Shown here: piece by piece, positions 34,471 to 47,057 of the stretch
Layout of the letters: every line of letters begins with the position of its first letter
Position numbering within the stretch: position 1 is the first letter of the stretch
The notes under the pieces: model-generated
Seen by the model: the letters and a program-made list of their open reading frames with translations, nothing else
The model's database searches: none
Told to the model about the DNA's origin: nothing
Made by a program: the position numbers and the translations under genes
From: Linnemannia hyalina
Taxonomy: Eukaryota; Mortierellomycota; Mortierellomycetes; Mortierellales; Mortierellaceae
Assembly (NCBI GenBank): GCA_019671135.1
Contig: JAHRHY010000022.1
Location: 434,001-498,000, forward strand
DNA length: 64,000 nucleotides
Reading direction: 5' to 3'

Positions 34471-36698
34471 ATGCAAGGAGACAGCCCTCAGGAACAAATC
34501 CAGGCACTCCGCTCAGTTGACAAGAGTATCCATCCCAACTCTGTCCCTCTCGCCACACCTAATGAGATATACCACGTCGAGACTCAAGTAGATCCAGACA
34601 CACAAAAAGACGTTGTACTCTGGGATGATATCCTCCAGGCGTTTGAGAACGCGGTGCATGTTCGTCATAAGACCAAGGTGGTCCCGTTTCTAAAGGGCAG
34701 GGACCTTAGAATGTAAGTAGAGAGCATGCTTCAATTAGGGCTCATACTACGTCGTGAGCGATGGGAGTGAGAACAAGAAAAACACGCATGCCAATATTTC
34801 TTTTATTTTGACAATAAAACAAAACTGTAGACTTGAGCCTCGTAGGATCGCCGCCGTGCCGAACATCGTCTTGGATGTGGTCGTAGATACTCCAGCGACC
34901 GACAATGTGGGGGTCACTTCTCCCCAGGTCCGACAGATGGAGCTTCAGTCAGTGCCACCGCAGGACGGCAACATGATAAAGGTCGAGGTTGCATCCCGGG
35001 ATACAATCTCAACACCCAATGCTACGTCGACGTCCATTACTACGACTGCTACCTCCACGCCCAAAGCAATGTCCTCTTCCAGTATTCCTTCCACTGCAAC
35101 TTCGACTTCCACTGCATCATCCACCGTTAGACGGAACCCAGTCTACGGTCTTGTAGAGGAGGCGATGGAAAACTACACTCACATCGATAGACCCCTTGCT
35201 TTCCCGTCAGCGCGAGGTCCGCAAGCAGTGTTGGCCGATCAAACATCAGCCGTCAAGGATACTCCAACCAGTCTTCATTCTGACGATGACAGTAACTCTC
35301 AGCAGCGTGGACCCCAGAGCGCAACAGCCAATGTGTCCGTGGAACTGCAATTCGCGCGGACGATCATTAGTGCTAGTGAGGGGGACAAGGACGCCCAGGT
35401 CGCGCTTGGCGACATGTACAGGGACGGCAAGGGGGTTGCGCAAGTCTACCAGACCGCCATGGATTGGTACTTCAAGGCCGCCGAGCAAGGAGACGCAGCA
35501 GGACAGCACAGAGTAGGCGCCCTCTACGACGAAGGACTCGGTGTCTCCCAGGACCACTCAACAGCCATGGATTGGTACCTCAAGGCCGCCTATCAAGGAT
35601 ATGCTATCGCTCAACACAGCATCGGGGTTCTCTACAACTTTGGTTACGGTGTTCCCCAGAACTATACACGAGCAATGGAATGGTACCTCAAGGCCGCCGA
35701 ACAAGGACATGCTTCCTCGCAATTCAGCATCGGAATTCTCCACAACAACGGCGAAGGTGTTCCCAAAGACCGTACACAAGCGATGGAGTGGTTCCTCAAG
35801 GCCGCCAATCAAGGACACACCGCCTCACAATACAACATCGGCGTCTACTACGATAATGGTCGAGGTGTGCCTCAGGACTACAAACAAGCGATGGACTGGT
35901 TCCTCAAGGCCGCCCAGCAAGGACATACCAGATCTCAATTCAACATCGGCGTCTACTACGACATTGGCCAAGGAGTTTCTCAAGACTACGCTCAGGCGAT
36001 GGAGTGGTTCCTCAAGGCCGCCAATCAAGGACACGCCGCCTCACAATACAACATCGGCGTCTACTACGACATTGGCCAAGGTGTTCGGCAGGACTACGCA
36101 CAGGCGATGGAATGGTACCTCAAGGCCGCCAACCAAGGGCATGTCGAGTCCCAGTACAGCATCGGCCTTCTCCACAAGCAAGGTCAAGGCGTTCCTCAGG
36201 ACTACAAACAAGCGATGGGCTGGTTTCTCAAGGCCGCCGATCAAGGGCATACCGCCTCTCAATACAGCATCGGCCTTCTCTACGACAATGGCCAAGGTGT
36301 TCCCAAAGACCACACATCAGGCGATGAATTGGTACCTCAAGGCCGCCAATCGAGGTGATACCTTTGCTCAAAACAGCATCGGAGTTCTCTACCGCCACGG
36401 CCGAGGTGTTCCCCAAGACTACGCACAAGCGATGGATTGGTTCCTCAAGGCCACCGAGCAAGAGTACGACGTTGCTCTATTCAACATCGGCCTACTTTAT
36501 AATAATGGCCAAGGTGTACCCCAGGATTATACAAAGGCCGTTGAGTGGTTCTCTTTGGCTGCCGACCGAGGAAATAATGGCGCCAAGAAAGAATTGAACG
36601 TTTTAAAAGAAATGGTTGTGTACTACCAAAAGGAAATGACACCTCAATTCATGAGAATAAGAAAAAATAAACAAAAAAATTCTCCTAATGAGAGGTGA
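34471..36698 (+). CDS. Sel1-repeat protein, copy 2 (eleven repeats, interrupted by a +1 frameshift)
   Basis: Exon 1 (34471-34712) encodes MQGDSPQEQIQALRSVDK...WDDILQAFENAVHVRHK, a module shared with copy 3. Exon 2 starts at 34831 (phase 2, TAG acceptor) with LEPRRIAAVPNIVLDVVVD, followed by a Ser/Thr-rich linker, RRNPVYGLVEE and ENYTHIDRPLAFPSARGPQ. Then come eleven 36-residue Sel1 repeats (Y-x-x-G-x-G-V-x-x-D-Y-x-x-A-M-x-W-x-x-K-A-A). In repeat 9 a single extra base near 36317 (CACACA-t-CAGGCG) shifts the frame and stops translation at 36358. The remainder of repeat 9 and repeats 10-11 continue in the next frame to 36698. Either a recent pseudogene, a C-terminally truncated protein or a sequencing error. 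Its 3' end faces M13 copy B, 243 bp away. Confidence 0.75.
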
Positions 36699-36941
36699 TT
36701 GCATCAGTGACTATGGAAGCATTATAACTTTCAGAACAGAGTACGAGAATAAAGACGTACAACTTTTAGGCGCGAGGCTGAGAGATGATAGGGAAGTTTC
36801 TGGTGGAAACGTAAGATGGATTTATATTTTTCTTTTTGCAGAGAAAGAAAAAGTAATGTCCAAGGAAAGATTCAAAGAAGACGATAGAGTATCTACATAC
36901 GAAGGCAAAAAACTAAAAAAAAAACGCAAAACAATGTGTCT

Positions 36942-39900
36942 TCACCACAGTGTGCACTTGTTGGCAGGGTTCATAGGACTATTCTCGGGACACTTGAAAG
37001 CCCGCGAGAATTCGACAGAGTTTTGGACTGCTCCATTGGCACGAAATCTCCAGGGAGGATGTCCATTGCTTCGAATCAATTGTAACAACCATTCGGGTCT
37101 CTCCTTGCTGCACCACAGACGACCGAACGAGATGAAGAAGAGTTGGTCTGGTGTGTACTTCTCCAGGCCTGGTAACTTGAAATTCTTGTATCTGTGCGTT
37201 CAGGGGTGTAAAAAAAAAATGAAGAGTAAAGGGTGTGTCAATGCGATTTTGCTGTCCTGTACAAACTCTAACCAAATATGAAGGGGAACTTACATGGCAC
37301 CAGAGGGATCAGACTGGAAGCGAGACTGCCATGTCCTGTACGACTGTTTCAGTCCTCCATTGTCGGCAATGTCCTCCGCCAGTGTCAATTGTCCATTGAC
37401 GTTGTGGTCCTTGCCGTCTGGTCCCTTGATGGAAAAGCTTCCGTATTGGTTCACGAAGCATTGGGATTTTTCGCTGAATGCTTTTTCTGTCGCATTTGTC
37501 CACCACTACAAAAGAAAAAAAGGGAGGGAGGGAGGGAGGTGGGGTGAAAAAAATGTGAGTTAGGAGGTAACAATACACGATAATAGAGGGAGCGTGGAGA
37601 TGCGTGTTTTTTTTTGCTTACGTTCTTTACTCGGCCGGTGTAGTCATAGTTCTTTCCTAAGTTGTCAAAGCCATGCTATGTAAATAAATGAAAGATAAAA
37701 AAGAAGTCAGTGTCAAGAGAAGGACACGAAAACAGAAAAAGTCAACTGCAGGTACGCAAACAAAAAATGATACGTACGGTGATCTCATGTCCGGCAGCAA
37801 CGCCCATGGTTCCATAGTTCAAATACTCTGGGTTATCAACACGAAAGAACGGAGGTTGTAAAATCCCGGCCGGGAATATAATATGGTTGCTCTGACCATC
37901 ATAGAATGCATCCACGGTCTGTGGGGGATCTCGCATCTTTTTCTGATTCACTGGCTGGTCTAGCAGACTCTTCTCCCGTGTCTTGTCCCAGACGGCATAT
38001 CGAATCTGGTTTCCAAAGTGATCAGACTTGGAGATAGTCAAGTTAGAGTAGTAGGACTGGAGGGAGATCGAGGAGGCGACGTTGGGTCCGTTGGTCGTGT
38101 AACCGATGAGCTTTTGCATCGCATCGATCTTTTGGACGGCACCAGCGCGAGTTGGCTCGTCGAGCCATGGCAATGTAGGGAATGCCTGAGCGTAGGTCTG
38201 AAGGAGAGAATCGATAATGGAGATCACTGACTGGCGACTGTTGCCCTTGAAGAACTCCTGAACGAAAAAGTGTCCCGACATGTCACCCAAGTTGGTGTTG
38301 ACTACAGTTACACACTCCCCCCAACGGACCGTCTGAAGGTCCGGTGATGTACCTGCGATGGCAGCTTTCAGGAACTGGAGTGGTCGACGGTAAGGAAGTC
38401 CCAGATTTGGTCCGAGACCCTTGATAGCGACCCATCTAACGTAGTGGCGTAGTGTACTAAGGGTTGTGGCCTGGAGAATGATCTGTAGTTGAGTAAGGTA
38501 CTGTGGAGATTGGACGACAATAGGACGTGTATTGGTGACACCTTGAGGAAGGATCTCCGCGAGCAACAGAGTCCAGTCGATAGAAGGGACGAGGTCAGAT
38601 AGCTGGGCGATGGTGCGAGGGTTGTTGGCCTTTATGGGATCATACTGGTCGACAAGCTCTGTCCCGATTGCTGCCAGTTGTGCCTCAAACCCAACCACAT
38701 CCTTGGCAGCACCCTTCCACTCCTGCTCCACATCCGAACCCACTGAAGGCTGACCGCTGGCTGCGACATCCTCATCTCCCAAGACGATCTGGAACATCTG
38801 CGCGATAGTGTCCTCGTAGATCTGCGCAATCTTGATATCCTTGTAGTACCCCTTCGAGGGCAATCCCAGTCCACTCTCCTTCAAATTCAGCGTGTGAATC
38901 AATGGCTCCACCAGATCCGTAATCACTGCGATATCCACAAACCCTGCCAGCCCTTGCTTCAATAGCTGCGCCAGCACCTTTGTCAAGATCTCCTTGTGGT
39001 CAGGGGTGTCGAATCCTTTGGTAGCCGTTGTAGTACTGCTGGGAGGAAAGGAGGCGAGGATGGCCTGAAGTTGGTCGGATATCGGTTGTCGCCCTACTTT
39101 GACGAGTGCATCCTCATCCATGCAGGCAGAGTAGAGGTCCTGTAGTTTTTGGAGGTTGGCTTGAGATGCATTTGATTCATCCTTTGTTATAGTATCAGAA
39201 GGCGGTGGGGGTGATTTGCTGAGAGACGGCTCAACAATTGCTCGGATCGCCTCCTATGACGAAAATGAGAAAAAAGAGTGGGTGTTCATGCCTTGAAAAA
39301 TAACTTATTCTCATCCCCATTTCACAAACGCATATGCGCAAATCATGAACTGGAGAAAGTTACGTTGTTTTTGTTGTAGAGGATGTTAAAGTAGTCCGTT
39401 GTTGCTTGGTCGCCAGGGATCTCCTGCTTGCTCATGAACCCGCCACCTATCCCACCACATCAACAACCCGGTATAGCAAACGGGAGAAAAAAAACAAGGG
39501 GTTAGATGAGGCAGGTGCAAAGGGAGTCAACAAAAGAGTAAAGCGTAGGCTGTGTAAAATTTCTAAGGAGATACAATAGCGGGCGTATTGAAGTGAACAC
39601 CATGAAGGGGGAGAGGGTGTTACGTACAGCTGAACTGACTGAATTCCTGGCAAGGATCCACCTCCGGGTTCATGTCGTTTAGGATCTCCTCGGCCGTAAT
39701 GTGACATTGTGGGGTCGTGCAAGTAGCCTTCAGTGAAGTAAGATGTACAATTGTTGAAGAGAGAAAAAAGGTAATGTGTGAACGTTACACGAACTAATAT
39801 AGCGCCAGGGTGTGTTATTGCAAAGGGAGTGAGAAAAATTTACTTGGTTGTCAAGCAACGGTGATTCAATGGCAGGTGCACGTTTGTCCAATGCGGCACA

Positions 39901-39978
39901 GACCACTTCAGTTCGTACGACAATACCCAAGGCTATCCCGACGACCATTAGCGTTACGAGCCTTGTTGATATTGTCAT
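36942..39978 (-). CDS. Secreted M13 (neprilysin-like) zinc metallopeptidase, copy B
   Basis: Seven exons: 39978-39844, 39727-39628, 39446-39364, 39253-37778, 37675-37622, 37505-37294 and 37191-36942, giving 769 residues. Exons 2, 3, 5, 6 and 7 have exactly the same lengths (100, 83, 54, 212, 250) as copies A and D. Start taken at MTISTRLVTLMVVGIALGIVV, which gives a signal peptide like its paralogues; an upstream in-frame ATG exists but adds an unlikely leader. Motifs: NPEVDPCQEFSQFSC, VDAFY with IIFPAGILQPPFF, HEITH at 595-599 (intron after the Thr), EDIADNGG, and C-terminal CTLW. The conserved Asn of VNAFY, known in neprilysin to bind the substrate backbone, is Asp here. Zinc ligands are intact. 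It faces Sel1 copy 2 tail to tail. Confidence 0.92.
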
Positions 39979-40583
39979 GAAGCGGCGTTGTGTGTTGGCG
40001 ATAGAGAGTTGGGTGGTGAAAGTGAGGAAGGGTAGAGTGAAAGTGAAGAATTGGGCGGCCAAAAAAAGCTTATGAGGAAGAAAGGAGAACGAAAGAAGGC
40101 AAGGGATTCATTTTTAGATTTGTCAGGGGGAAAGGTCCTTGTATTTGAACATTCAGTTAGAGAAAACATTGGTGCAAAGAAAACAAACGATGAGCGTTGA
40201 TTGGACTGCCACAGGACATTCTCATCGCATCGTTCTTGGACAAGGCGTTGGGTGCAAGGATCCATAGCATTTTAGCGCATACTTTGGCCTTGGTTGTCTA
40301 TGCTGGGGGAGAGTGAAGGGAGGGACGACGGGAGACCCATGGCGACATTTCTTTACCCTTGGAGTATGACTGTATGACTGGACCACTAACCATTCCTTGG
40401 ATCCAAATGAACACCAGTCCTCACCTTGGTCATCGTTACATTGTTGGGGTACATAAAGTGGAGAGCGTCCCTCATCTGGTCAATTTTTTCATCATCGACC
40501 CTCCATCCCATTCACTACTCTCTCTCCCTCTCTCATCCTAACGACCCTTCCCTCCTTTTTCACACTCTTCGTATAAAAAAACA

Positions 40584-42511
40584 ATGGTCACAGCAAAGAT
40601 CTAATTGCTGAAGGTGATCAATGTCGCCTTCAGCGTCGTTCAGACCAGTTCTGTCGACAACAGCCACGGCAACAAATGTTCATCCCTCATCAAGAAGGAG
40701 CTTCCTTCCTCCTTCCTACACCTTTGACTCTCCCACGATGCTCAATTTTTCGATTTCGTTTGTTTACCTTGATTTAGTTTGTATTTCTTGACCGATTCTG
40801 TTTCACTCTCCTCTCGTTTTCTAAGCCAACTGCACGACTCTACAGCGTGTCCAAACAGCATCCAACATCATCCACGACGTGGCCGCCCAGATCAACATCA
40901 GGAAAATGCAGGATCTCTTCTCGAGCTGCATAGATATTAACGCAGTCCTTCTGGCCGGTCGCGAACCTCTTGCCGATCAGATAAAACAAAACACCCAAGC
41001 CCTTTCTTTCTCGGATTCTCCAGCTGACAAGAACGCCCTGTCCAAGACATTGGCCCTGGTTGTCAAGTATGGCTTCGAATCCCTTACTTTCATCAATCAC
41101 CAAGTCAGTGTTCATGTGACCAATCGGTCAAGGTACTGTATAATCGTTTGGTCAAAGTACTGTATGCCGATGAGGGTGGTTCAGGACTGAAATCAGCTGA
41201 CGACTATATGAATGTGGAAGTAGCGCCGCAGTACACAGGTGCCATGGCAGTCATGTTCCAGATTATCTTGGGGAGACGAGGATGTTGCCACCAAGAATCA
41301 GCCATTGAACTCTCAGGATACCAAGCAGAACTGAGTCGATGTGGCCAGGCAGTCCTCGGTTTCGAAACGCAGCTGAGGGGTATAATGACTCTAGAGCAGT
41401 ATTTGAAGGACCCCTCGATCGAGTGGTTTTTGTTACTTCAGGAGACCTTTCCTGATGGCTTCCATGATACGCGCCCCATAGTTGTCTCGTCTCCAGCATA
41501 CCTCGCCAAGTTGGATGCACTCCTTTTGAAGTCCTCGACCAAGACTCCAATATTACCTCGCCTGGATCCTTAGCCGTAACCTGACCAAACACCTGAGCAT
41601 ACCCTACGCGCAACCCTTGGTCGCCTACAAAAAGGCCGCAACAACAGTTGCTCTGGCTGTGAGTGTGCAGCACGTGTTGACTTGCATCAGAATCGTAAGC
41701 ACGAACCTGATGCACATTGCTCGTCCACTACTTTGTGCACTAGTCTTTCAAGTACCAGAGCCGCAATTATGCCATTGCGATCTAGACACCATCATGGCCA
41801 CCTACGAAAGTAATATTCTCACTGTCAAGTGGCTCGAACAAGAAACTTGCAATGTAGCCATTAAGAAACTCACGTTCATGGCCAAGGCGTTCGGCTACTC
41901 GATCAACAGCCCTATCGCCACCTCTTCACTGTCTCTGAATGATTTCCACCAAGCCTACACCATCGTCGCTGATGACTTCTTTGCCAACCAGGTCAAGTAC
42001 TCTCTCTGGTCAGCCGCCACGTCCTTTTCCCAGCTCACTCTACATCATGACCGCGAGGCGATGAACATTCCGCCTCCGGATGTGTTAGGGTCCTATTTGG
42101 CCACGGGGAACTCGATCGAGTTGGGGGCGGGGATCCTACAGATGCTGTTTTTCCATGTCGAGAACGCGGAGTATGCCAATTATAGCAGGATCGGCGCCTT
42201 TATAGGCAACGGGATCGGGTAACGTACTTGCTTGTATGTGTGACTAATTGAGCGTCAAGGTTTTTTTCTTCATTGTCTGAACACAGTGTTCACGCTCATT
42301 CTTTTACTTTTGTAGTTTGCTTTCGACAACACAGGAATCAATTTCAACCCCACCGACGGTCAGACGAACGCAAGTCACCGAACTCGATACCTTCTCTCCT
42401 GTCCAGTGGCGCATCAGTGGTGACGCTATAAACTCTCTTTATTTCGCAAAGACTTTCAATTATCCTGTTGGTAGCCCTATGAACCCGAGGAAGAAGTGTG
42501 AAGTCTGGTAG
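40584..42511 (+). pseudogene. Degenerate M13 peptidase, copy C
   Basis: Tandem relative of copy D in the same orientation. The start region (ATG 40584, MVTAKI then a stop at codon 7) and its pyrimidine-rich promoter align with copy D, followed by signal-peptide remains. Exons 2-3 are not recognisable. Exon 4 remains from about 40845 to 42219 (INIRKMQDLFSSC, PSIEWFLLLQETFPDGFHDT, LGAGILQMLFFHVENAEYANY) with several frameshifts and deletions. The zinc site reads GNGIG instead of GHEIG, and the following exon begins FAFDN instead of HAFDN, so all three HExxH landmarks are lost. Exon 6 with the ExxxD ligand is missing; the last exon ends CEVW and a stop at 42511. It cannot be an active peptidase. 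Confidence 0.88.
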
Positions 42512-43779
42512 ATGTCGGTCCTAGTAAGTAACCAAGAGTGGGTTCTTTATAGACATAACTTTTGAAGACACATTGAGATCATTTTTACGTTTTCATTCCT
42601 TAAGCAACAAGAGCAGGTTGGTGCGAGAATGATAAGATTGTGTGAGAACGAACAGTGAGCCACAAGAGCGAAAAGAAAAACATACCTTACTTGACAGAGT
42701 GTACTTTGTGCTACAAGAGAACACTCCCTGCCCCTGCGGACCTTGGATTGGATGGTGTTTGTGTACACCGTTGTTCATTTGTGACCATTGCTCTCTGACA
42801 TTTTTTGGCGTTTGCTGTTCGTCTATCCCATCCTTGCGTGCACTCACTCTTTCACTCCTCCTTTGTCATGTTTTCCATGTACCTTTCTTATACAGCTCGC
42901 CAAGAGATTCAACTTTCTCACTTCTCTTCTTTCAATGTCGTTGTAGCATAATGAGCTTCCCATGAAAAGCCATGTCGGTTGTGGTTCCCGGTAATGGTTC
43001 AACCCATAAGCTTTTAGGAGAGCATTCAAGAGACATGTTGGCGCCAACCGATGAGACATTTCTTGTGAAAGGATGGATTGTGTAGTTGGATGACGTGGTG
43101 ATTGATTGTAAGCTCGATGTGAGCAAAGAAATAAAAAGATTGAAAAACATAGACACTCATATATGCCTGCAAGTATGCATGCATCCCCAGACGGGAACGG
43201 TAGTCGAATGGGAGAACTTTCTGTTTGTTGTTTGCCATTGCATCAATTGGCACAACGAGAAAAAAATGCATATAGAGCTCTCATTTTTTTGGGACACGGC
43301 CTCTAGCTGAGAAATGTAAAAATGGTGAGCACTTGGTGTCCGCATTACTCTATGGGTGTAGTTCTCTGTGAGCTTTACCAACGGGAGACAAGAGGTGGGT
43401 CATGGGCCGCATCGTTCATCTGAACGAACACGCAAGGTTTTCCTAGAGTTCATGCAGGTACCAACCCCGGGAATACATTTCTATGAAAACAGACAGCCCC
43501 GCCCGATTCATGTCCGGGAATGCTAAAGTGGGGGAAAAACTGAACCGTGAACACAAGAGGGCGCCATTACTCCTGAAAAAGAAGAATACAGCCCAAGAGG
43601 AGGGCGTCATGTTTGGTATAAGAAGTGAGGAATCCCCCTGGTGTTTCTGTTTGTTGATTATTTGCTACCATCGATCCTCACTCCTCCTTTCTTCCCTCAC
43701 CCTTTCCCTCCCTCTCTCTTCCTTTGTAACGACCCCTCCCTTTCTCACCCTATTTCTTATAACGCATTCACATAAAATA
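42512..43779. other. Spacer between M13 copies C and D
   Basis: About 1.3 kb with only short frames of no recognisable content. The last 120 bp are pyrimidine-rich and resemble the region before copy C (shared ACGACCCxTCCCT and TTCxTATAA-like blocks), the duplicated promoter. Confidence 0.5.
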
Positions 43780-46700
43780 ATGGTTGCTCCAAAGATTCAG
43801 ATCCTTATGGCGATTGGTGTCGCTCTGGGTGTTGTTCAGGCTGGTCCTATCAGCATCCGTGCGGACAAGCCATCCTTCGACAACAAGGTACTTTTTGTGT
43901 CTTCTCACTCTTTTGGTATTATTTGTTTTTTTTTAGTTGCCGACACGAATTCAATGTTTTCATATCATTGATTCCCGTTTCTCCTACTTTCGTTCTCCCT
44001 CCGTATTTTTCATACACTTCACCAGGCCACATGCAAGAGTGCACAATGTAAACTCACAGCAAACGGGATCATTAGCGACATGGATCCATCTGTCGATCCC
44101 TGCCAGGACTTTGCCAAGTTTACTTGTAAGTCCCTCCCTCCCTCCTCATCCTCTTCCCCCCCTGTATTCTCCTGAGCAAAACAAAACACAGCATAGCAAA
44201 AGAGCTCACCATCATTTTACCCTTCTTTTATTTTTCTATGTCGATCTCATCACAATTTCAGGCGGTGGATTCTACAAGAAGAACGACATCCCTGCTGGCA
44301 GGGGTCAGATCGGACCATTCGATTTCCTGAACGAAAACAACGATGTAAGTACTCATTCAATCCCACAAGAAATAAATATTCTCAACTCATTTGCTGTAGA
44401 ATACACCGTAACACACGATATCTACACTTACCTTTCGGCGTCATAGCGCATTCTCCGTACGATCGTCGACCCCTCACAGGGCAAGACCCCCAAGGCACCC
44501 GCCGGAGACGTCGCCGCCCAGAACAATATCAAGAAGATCCAAGACCTCTTTGGCAGCTGCATGGACGAGAAGGCGATTTCCAAGGTCGGTCGCAAACCCC
44601 TCTACGACGAAATCCAAAAGTTCATCAAGTCCTTCCCGGTCTCGGATTCCCCCGTCGACAAAAAGACCCTCAGCAGGACTTTGGGCCAGATTGCTCAGTA
44701 TGGGTTCTTGAACCCGGGATTTCTCAGCCTCAAGGTCTCCGTAGATTTCAACAACCCGGAGGCCAACATGTTGACGATCTCTGAGAGTGGGTTGGGTCTG
44801 GCATCCCCGAACCTCTACAGGGATGAGAAAACGGTCGAGGAGTACAGGGTGACTGTTGCAACCATGTTTCAGACCGTTTTGGGTGACGAGGATGTTGCCA
44901 AACGGGGAAAGCCACTAACTCCCAAGGACATCAAAAAGGAGTGGGCCGATGCTGCCAAGGATGCTGTCGACTTTGAGATCCAGCTCGCGGCCATCAGGAC
45001 TACGTTTAGCGATATGTTGGACCCAAAGAACAATAGGCGTCTGGTCACTATGGAGCAGCTGAATGCTATGACCCCCTCGATCGATTGGTCCATCTTTCTT
45101 CAAGAGTCCTTCCCTTCTGGCCTCAAATACAATGGCCCCATCATAGCCTCCTCCATGATCTTCCACAACAAGCTCGAAGGACTCCTCAAGAAGACCGCGT
45201 CCAAGAATTTCCAGCGCTACTTTACCTGGGTCCTCATCCGCAGTCTCTCCGAAAACTTGGCCCAGCCCTACAAGCAGCCCAAGGTCAACTTTGACAGATT
45301 TACGAATGGTATCTCTGCGGCCGCCCCGAACGACCGCTGGGCCACCTGTATGACTGTCACCAACACAAACCTAGTCCATATTACCGGACATTACTTTGTG
45401 AAAGCCGTGTTCAAGGACAACAGTCGCCAAGAAGCCCTGGCCATCGTCGACAACATCATTTCCAGCTACGAGAAGAACTTCCCTACCCTCGGTTGGCTTG
45501 ACAAGACCACCCGCGACGGCGCCGTCAAGAAGCTGAAGGCGATTGTCAAAGCTATAGGATACTCAACCGAGAACCCCGACGAAGTCTCTGCAAAGTCGCT
45601 GGACGACTTTTACAGGGGCTATGATGTCGCCGGCAAGGACTATTTCGGAAACCAGGTCAGGTTTATGCGCTGGACGACTGCCAAGGCCTTTGCGGCGCTT
45701 CCTTTGCCTGTGGACCGGGATGCGTTCGGCATGTCGCTCACGACGGTCAATGGGTTCTATAGCGCATCATCCAACTCGATATATATCCCCGCTGGTATCT
45801 TGCAGACCCCCGTCTTTCACTTTGAGAACCCAGAATATGTTAACTATGGAGGCATGGGCACCATTGGTGGCCACGAGATCGGGGTAAGCCCCCCCTCCCC
45901 CCCTCCCCCCCCTTTTTTTTCCATTTCTCAGTTCCGCTGAACAATCCGCCACTTTGCTGATTCATTTCTCTGATCTCAATTTGTTCTCCCTCACTTTTTT
46001 GTACTCCACAAAAACAGCACGCATTCGACAACAATGGTCGCTACTTCGACTCCGTCGGTCGCTACATGAATGTAGGTCAAACCTCGCCTCCATTCTTTTC
46101 GCACATTCTCAATCACCAGTACATACACCCACATTCACAATAACCTCTGCCTCGCTAACACATATATACACACACGCTTCCTCATTATGTCCATTTTTTA
46201 GTGGTGGACAAACGCAACATCGCAGGCATTCGAAGACAAGACCAAGTGCTTTGTGGACCAGTACAACAAATACACCATCAAGGGACCCAAGAACGAGAAT
46301 GTCAACGTGAACGGAGAAATGACTCTCCCCGAGAACCTTGCTGATAACGCCGGCATCAAGATGGCCTTCCGCAGTTGGCAGAGTCGTTTCCAGTCTGATC
46401 CAAAGGGGAACAAGTAAGTCCCCTTTTTCTACCTCCTTTTTTATTTTGCGCCACAGGCACTCCTACCTAAAAGTATAATCTAATTTAACCCCCCCCACTT
46501 TTTTTTCACACATTCCAACCACCGCCGCCACCACCTCCTTCTCCGCTATCCTACAGGGTCGCAAACTTCAAACTCCCAGGCCTGGATAAATATACCCCGG
46601 AACAACTCTTCTTCATCTCCTACGGCCGTCTGTGGTGCACCAAGATGACACCAGAGTCACTTGTAGACCTCGTCAACCACAACAACCATTCGCCTCCCCA

Positions 46701-46806
46701 ATGGAGAATCAACGGCGCCGCCCAGAACTCGCCCGATTTCGCAAAGGCGTTCAAGTGTAAGGCGAGTGCGCCTATGAACCCTAACAAGAAGTGTGAGGTG
46801 TGGTAG
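43780..46806 (+). CDS. Secreted M13 (neprilysin-like) zinc metallopeptidase, copy D
   Basis: Seven exons: 43780-43887, 44026-44125, 44262-44344, 44447-45883, 46018-46071, 46202-46413 and 46557-46806, giving 747 residues, the usual size for M13. Signal peptide at 1-21 (IQILMAIGVALGVVQA). Motifs: DPSVDPCQDFAKFTC, VNGFY with IYIPAGILQTPVFHF, HEIGH at 573-577 with intron 4 exactly between residues 4 and 5, ENLADNAG (Glu638, Asp642), and C-terminal CEVW. VNAFY is VNGFY and the usual IADNGG is LADNAG, so it is slightly diverged but all zinc ligands are present. It faces Sel1 copy 3 tail to tail, 251 bp apart. Secreted nutrient-acquisition or peptide-processing roles are possible; the substrate is unknown. 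Confidence 0.92.
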
Positions 46807-47057
46807 ATGCTGGATGTAGGAAGGGAGGAGAAAGGAACAGAGGAAGACGAACATTTGAAGTAGACGTAGAGAAAGATAATAATAAACGTACTATTATTGC
46901 GCAACAATCATCGCCTGTTTGTTGGAATCAAAAGAAAAGAAAAGGTCTGAGCGATAAGTCGCACGCCCGAGTGATCAGTCATGAGTGATGAAAACTGTTT
47001 ACCCATTCCACCGTCGCATCCGAATTTCGATGAATCATTGTAGATTTTTTTTATTTT

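Noticed and set aside
35541..36698. Separate 385-codon gene overlapping Sel1 copy 2
   Set aside because: Its first two thirds are a shadow of the repeats in another frame; only the part after about 36317 is real repeat sequence, explained by a single-base frameshift.
37742..39121. Separate 459-codon gene
   Set aside because: It is the main part of exon 4 of M13 copy B, running into intron 4; the same applies to 27036-28478 in copy A and 44561-45940 in copy D.
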